64,000 nt of DNA. It comes from Zobellia barbeyronii. Its GTDB lineage: Bacteria; Bacteroidota; Bacteroidia; Flavobacteriales; Flavobacteriaceae. Under the pieces are notes generated by a model that was not told where the DNA came from, searched no databases, and saw only the letters and a list, made by a program, of their open reading frames with translations. Below, piece by piece: positions 63,121 through 64,000 of this stretch. Where the stretch lies: contig NZ_JACATN010000004.1 in assembly GCF_018603515.1 (NCBI RefSeq), positions 248,001 to 312,000 of the forward strand, written 5' to 3'. Within the stretch, counting starts at the first letter, position 1, and each line of letters starts with the position of its first letter. Both the position numbers and the translations under genes were made by a program.

Positions 63121-64000
63121 TTATTTCATGCCTTTCATGTTCCCCATCATCTGCATCATCTTTTTACCGCCGCCGCCTTGCATCATCTTCATCATCTTGC
63201 TCATTTGGTCAAACTGCTTCATAAGCTGATTCACTTCCTGCACTTCTCTACCACTTCCTTTAGCTATTCGCTTTTTACGGCTCACATTCAATTTAGAAGG
63301 GTTTGAGCGCTCATCTGGCGTCATACTATGAATTATAGCTTCAATATGTTTGAAAGCATCATCATCAATATCCAAACCTTTTAGCGCTTTTCCGGCGCCA
63401 GGTATCATCCCCATCAAATCTTTGATGTTACCCATCTTTTTGATTTGTTGTATCTGAGAAAGAAAATCATCAAAACCGAATTTATTCTTGGCTATTTTCT
63501 TTTGGATCTTACGAGCTTCCTCTTCATCAAACTGCTCTTGGGCTCTTTCCACTAAAGAGATAACATCACCCATGCCCAAAATACGTTCAGCCATACGTGA
63601 AGGATGGAAAACGTCTATAGCTTCCATCTTTTCACCTGTACCGATGAACTTGATAGGCTTATCTACTACCGATTTAATTGAAATGGCAGCTCCACCACGG
63701 GTATCACCGTCTAATTTGGTAAGTACAACCCCGTCAAAATTTAAAATATCATTAAAGGCTTTAGCTGTATTAACAGCATCTTGACCCGTCATTGAATCTA
63801 CTACGAAAAGTGTTTCTTGAGGTTGGATGACTTTATGAATCTCAGAGATTTCATTCATCATCTCCGTATCAACAGCCAAACGACCCGCGGTATCTATAAT
63901 AACCACGTTGTACCCTTCTGCTTTTGCTTTGGCAACACCAGCTTGAGCAATCTTTACAGGATTCTTCTCGTCCCGGTCAGAATATACCTCAACACCAATC
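63121..64000 (-). CDS. ffh: Signal recognition particle protein Ffh (C-terminal part)
   Basis: The frame runs in from the right edge (reading IGVEVYSDRDEKNPVKIAQ at the boundary) and stops at 63121, so the N-terminal N domain and P-loop are outside. Visible are the end of the GTPase domain (VIIDTAGRL, LTKLDGDTRGGAA, GTGEKMEAIDVF) and the M domain (GMGDVISLVERAQ, FLSQIQQIKKMG, LNVSRKKRIAKGSG) that binds 4.5S RNA and signal peptides, with a Met-rich Gly tail. Acts in co-translational membrane targeting. Confidence 0.96.
   Translation of the reverse strand, partial: IGVEVYSDRDEKNPVKIAQAGVAKAKAEGYNVVIIDTAGRLAVDTEMMNEISEIHKVIQPQETLFVVDSMTGQDAVNTAKAFNDILNFDGVVLTKLDGDTRGGAAISIKSVVDKPIKFIGTGEKMEAIDVFHPSRMAERILGMGDVISLVERAQEQFDEEEARKIQKKIAKNKFGFDDFLSQIQQIKKMGNIKDLMGMIPGAGKALKGLDIDDDAFKHIEAIIHSMTPDERSNPSKLNVSRKKRIAKGSGREVQEVNQLMKQFDQMSKMMKMMQGGGGKKMMQMMGNMKGMK

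Overview
The window reads as chromosome of a marine, alga-associated member of the Flavobacteriaceae (Bacteroidota); Zobellia- or Maribacter-like is a guess from gene content. Reasons: low GC, a SusC/SusD pair, many lipoproteins with short signal peptides, promoter boxes of the Bacteroidota type TAnnTTTG, and families typical of the phylum (DUF1080, DUF1343, DUF2490, YitT, PepSY-like). No rRNA, tRNA, CRISPR array, insertion sequence or phage gene was seen.

Region 1 (1-20018) is an alginate-utilisation locus. Two tandem PL7 alginate lyase lipoproteins and a two-domain PL6 lyase lipoprotein cut alginate at the cell surface or in the periplasm. A SusC/SusD pair imports oligomers, and an Nramp-fold membrane protein and an ExuT-like MFS protein are candidate inner-membrane importers. 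An SDR probably reduces the unsaturated-uronate product DEH to KDG. KdgK phosphorylates KDG, and KdgA splits KDPG to pyruvate and glyceraldehyde 3-phosphate. A phosphofructokinase with pyrophosphate-type signatures sits between kdgK and kdgA. Two FadR-type GntR regulators about 90% identical flank the susCD part, and a LacI regulator is divergent from kdgK. Operators can be proposed for both regulator types: TGGTnnACCA boxes at 13-bp spacing, and paired TTAATCGATTAA palindromes. No KdgF or PL17 exolyase is in view, so the pathway probably continues left of the window.

Region 2 (20240-27185) holds small stress-type proteins (DUF1328, CsbD, ArsC-fold), an AsmA-like protein, a secreted metallopeptidase, a GH3-family adenylating enzyme and an exonuclease/GIY-YIG fusion.

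Region 3 (27186-35427) starts with a gene-poor stretch hiding two 42-residue membrane proteins, each behind an identical FNR-like palindrome, next to a CRP/FNR regulator gene that has no standard start codon. A two-component system with PepSY-like and DUF2490 proteins follows, then several orphan genes.

Region 4 (35531-48706) is mostly minus strand: a persulfide-dioxygenase-like MBL/rhodanese protein with a SulP transporter, a di-haem peroxidase, a TetR/SDR pair with visible operators, a CRP regulator with a mutarotase, a cysteine-synthase-type enzyme and an FtsX permease. A NamZ-like gene diverges from the permease with only 3 bp between start codons.

Region 5 (48749-64000) carries housekeeping and metabolic genes: methyltransferase, lipoprotein metalloprotease, QueE, HerA-like ATPase, YitT, hydrolase, VOC protein, an AKR / Gfo-Idh-MocA / DUF1080 / MFS group that fits 3-keto-sugar metabolism, a PAS histidine kinase, FolD and the C-terminal part of Ffh. 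Intervals longer than 300 bases without a long gene are 6785-7847 (regulatory leader of susC) and 27186-28249 (small genes and palindromes); both are described below.
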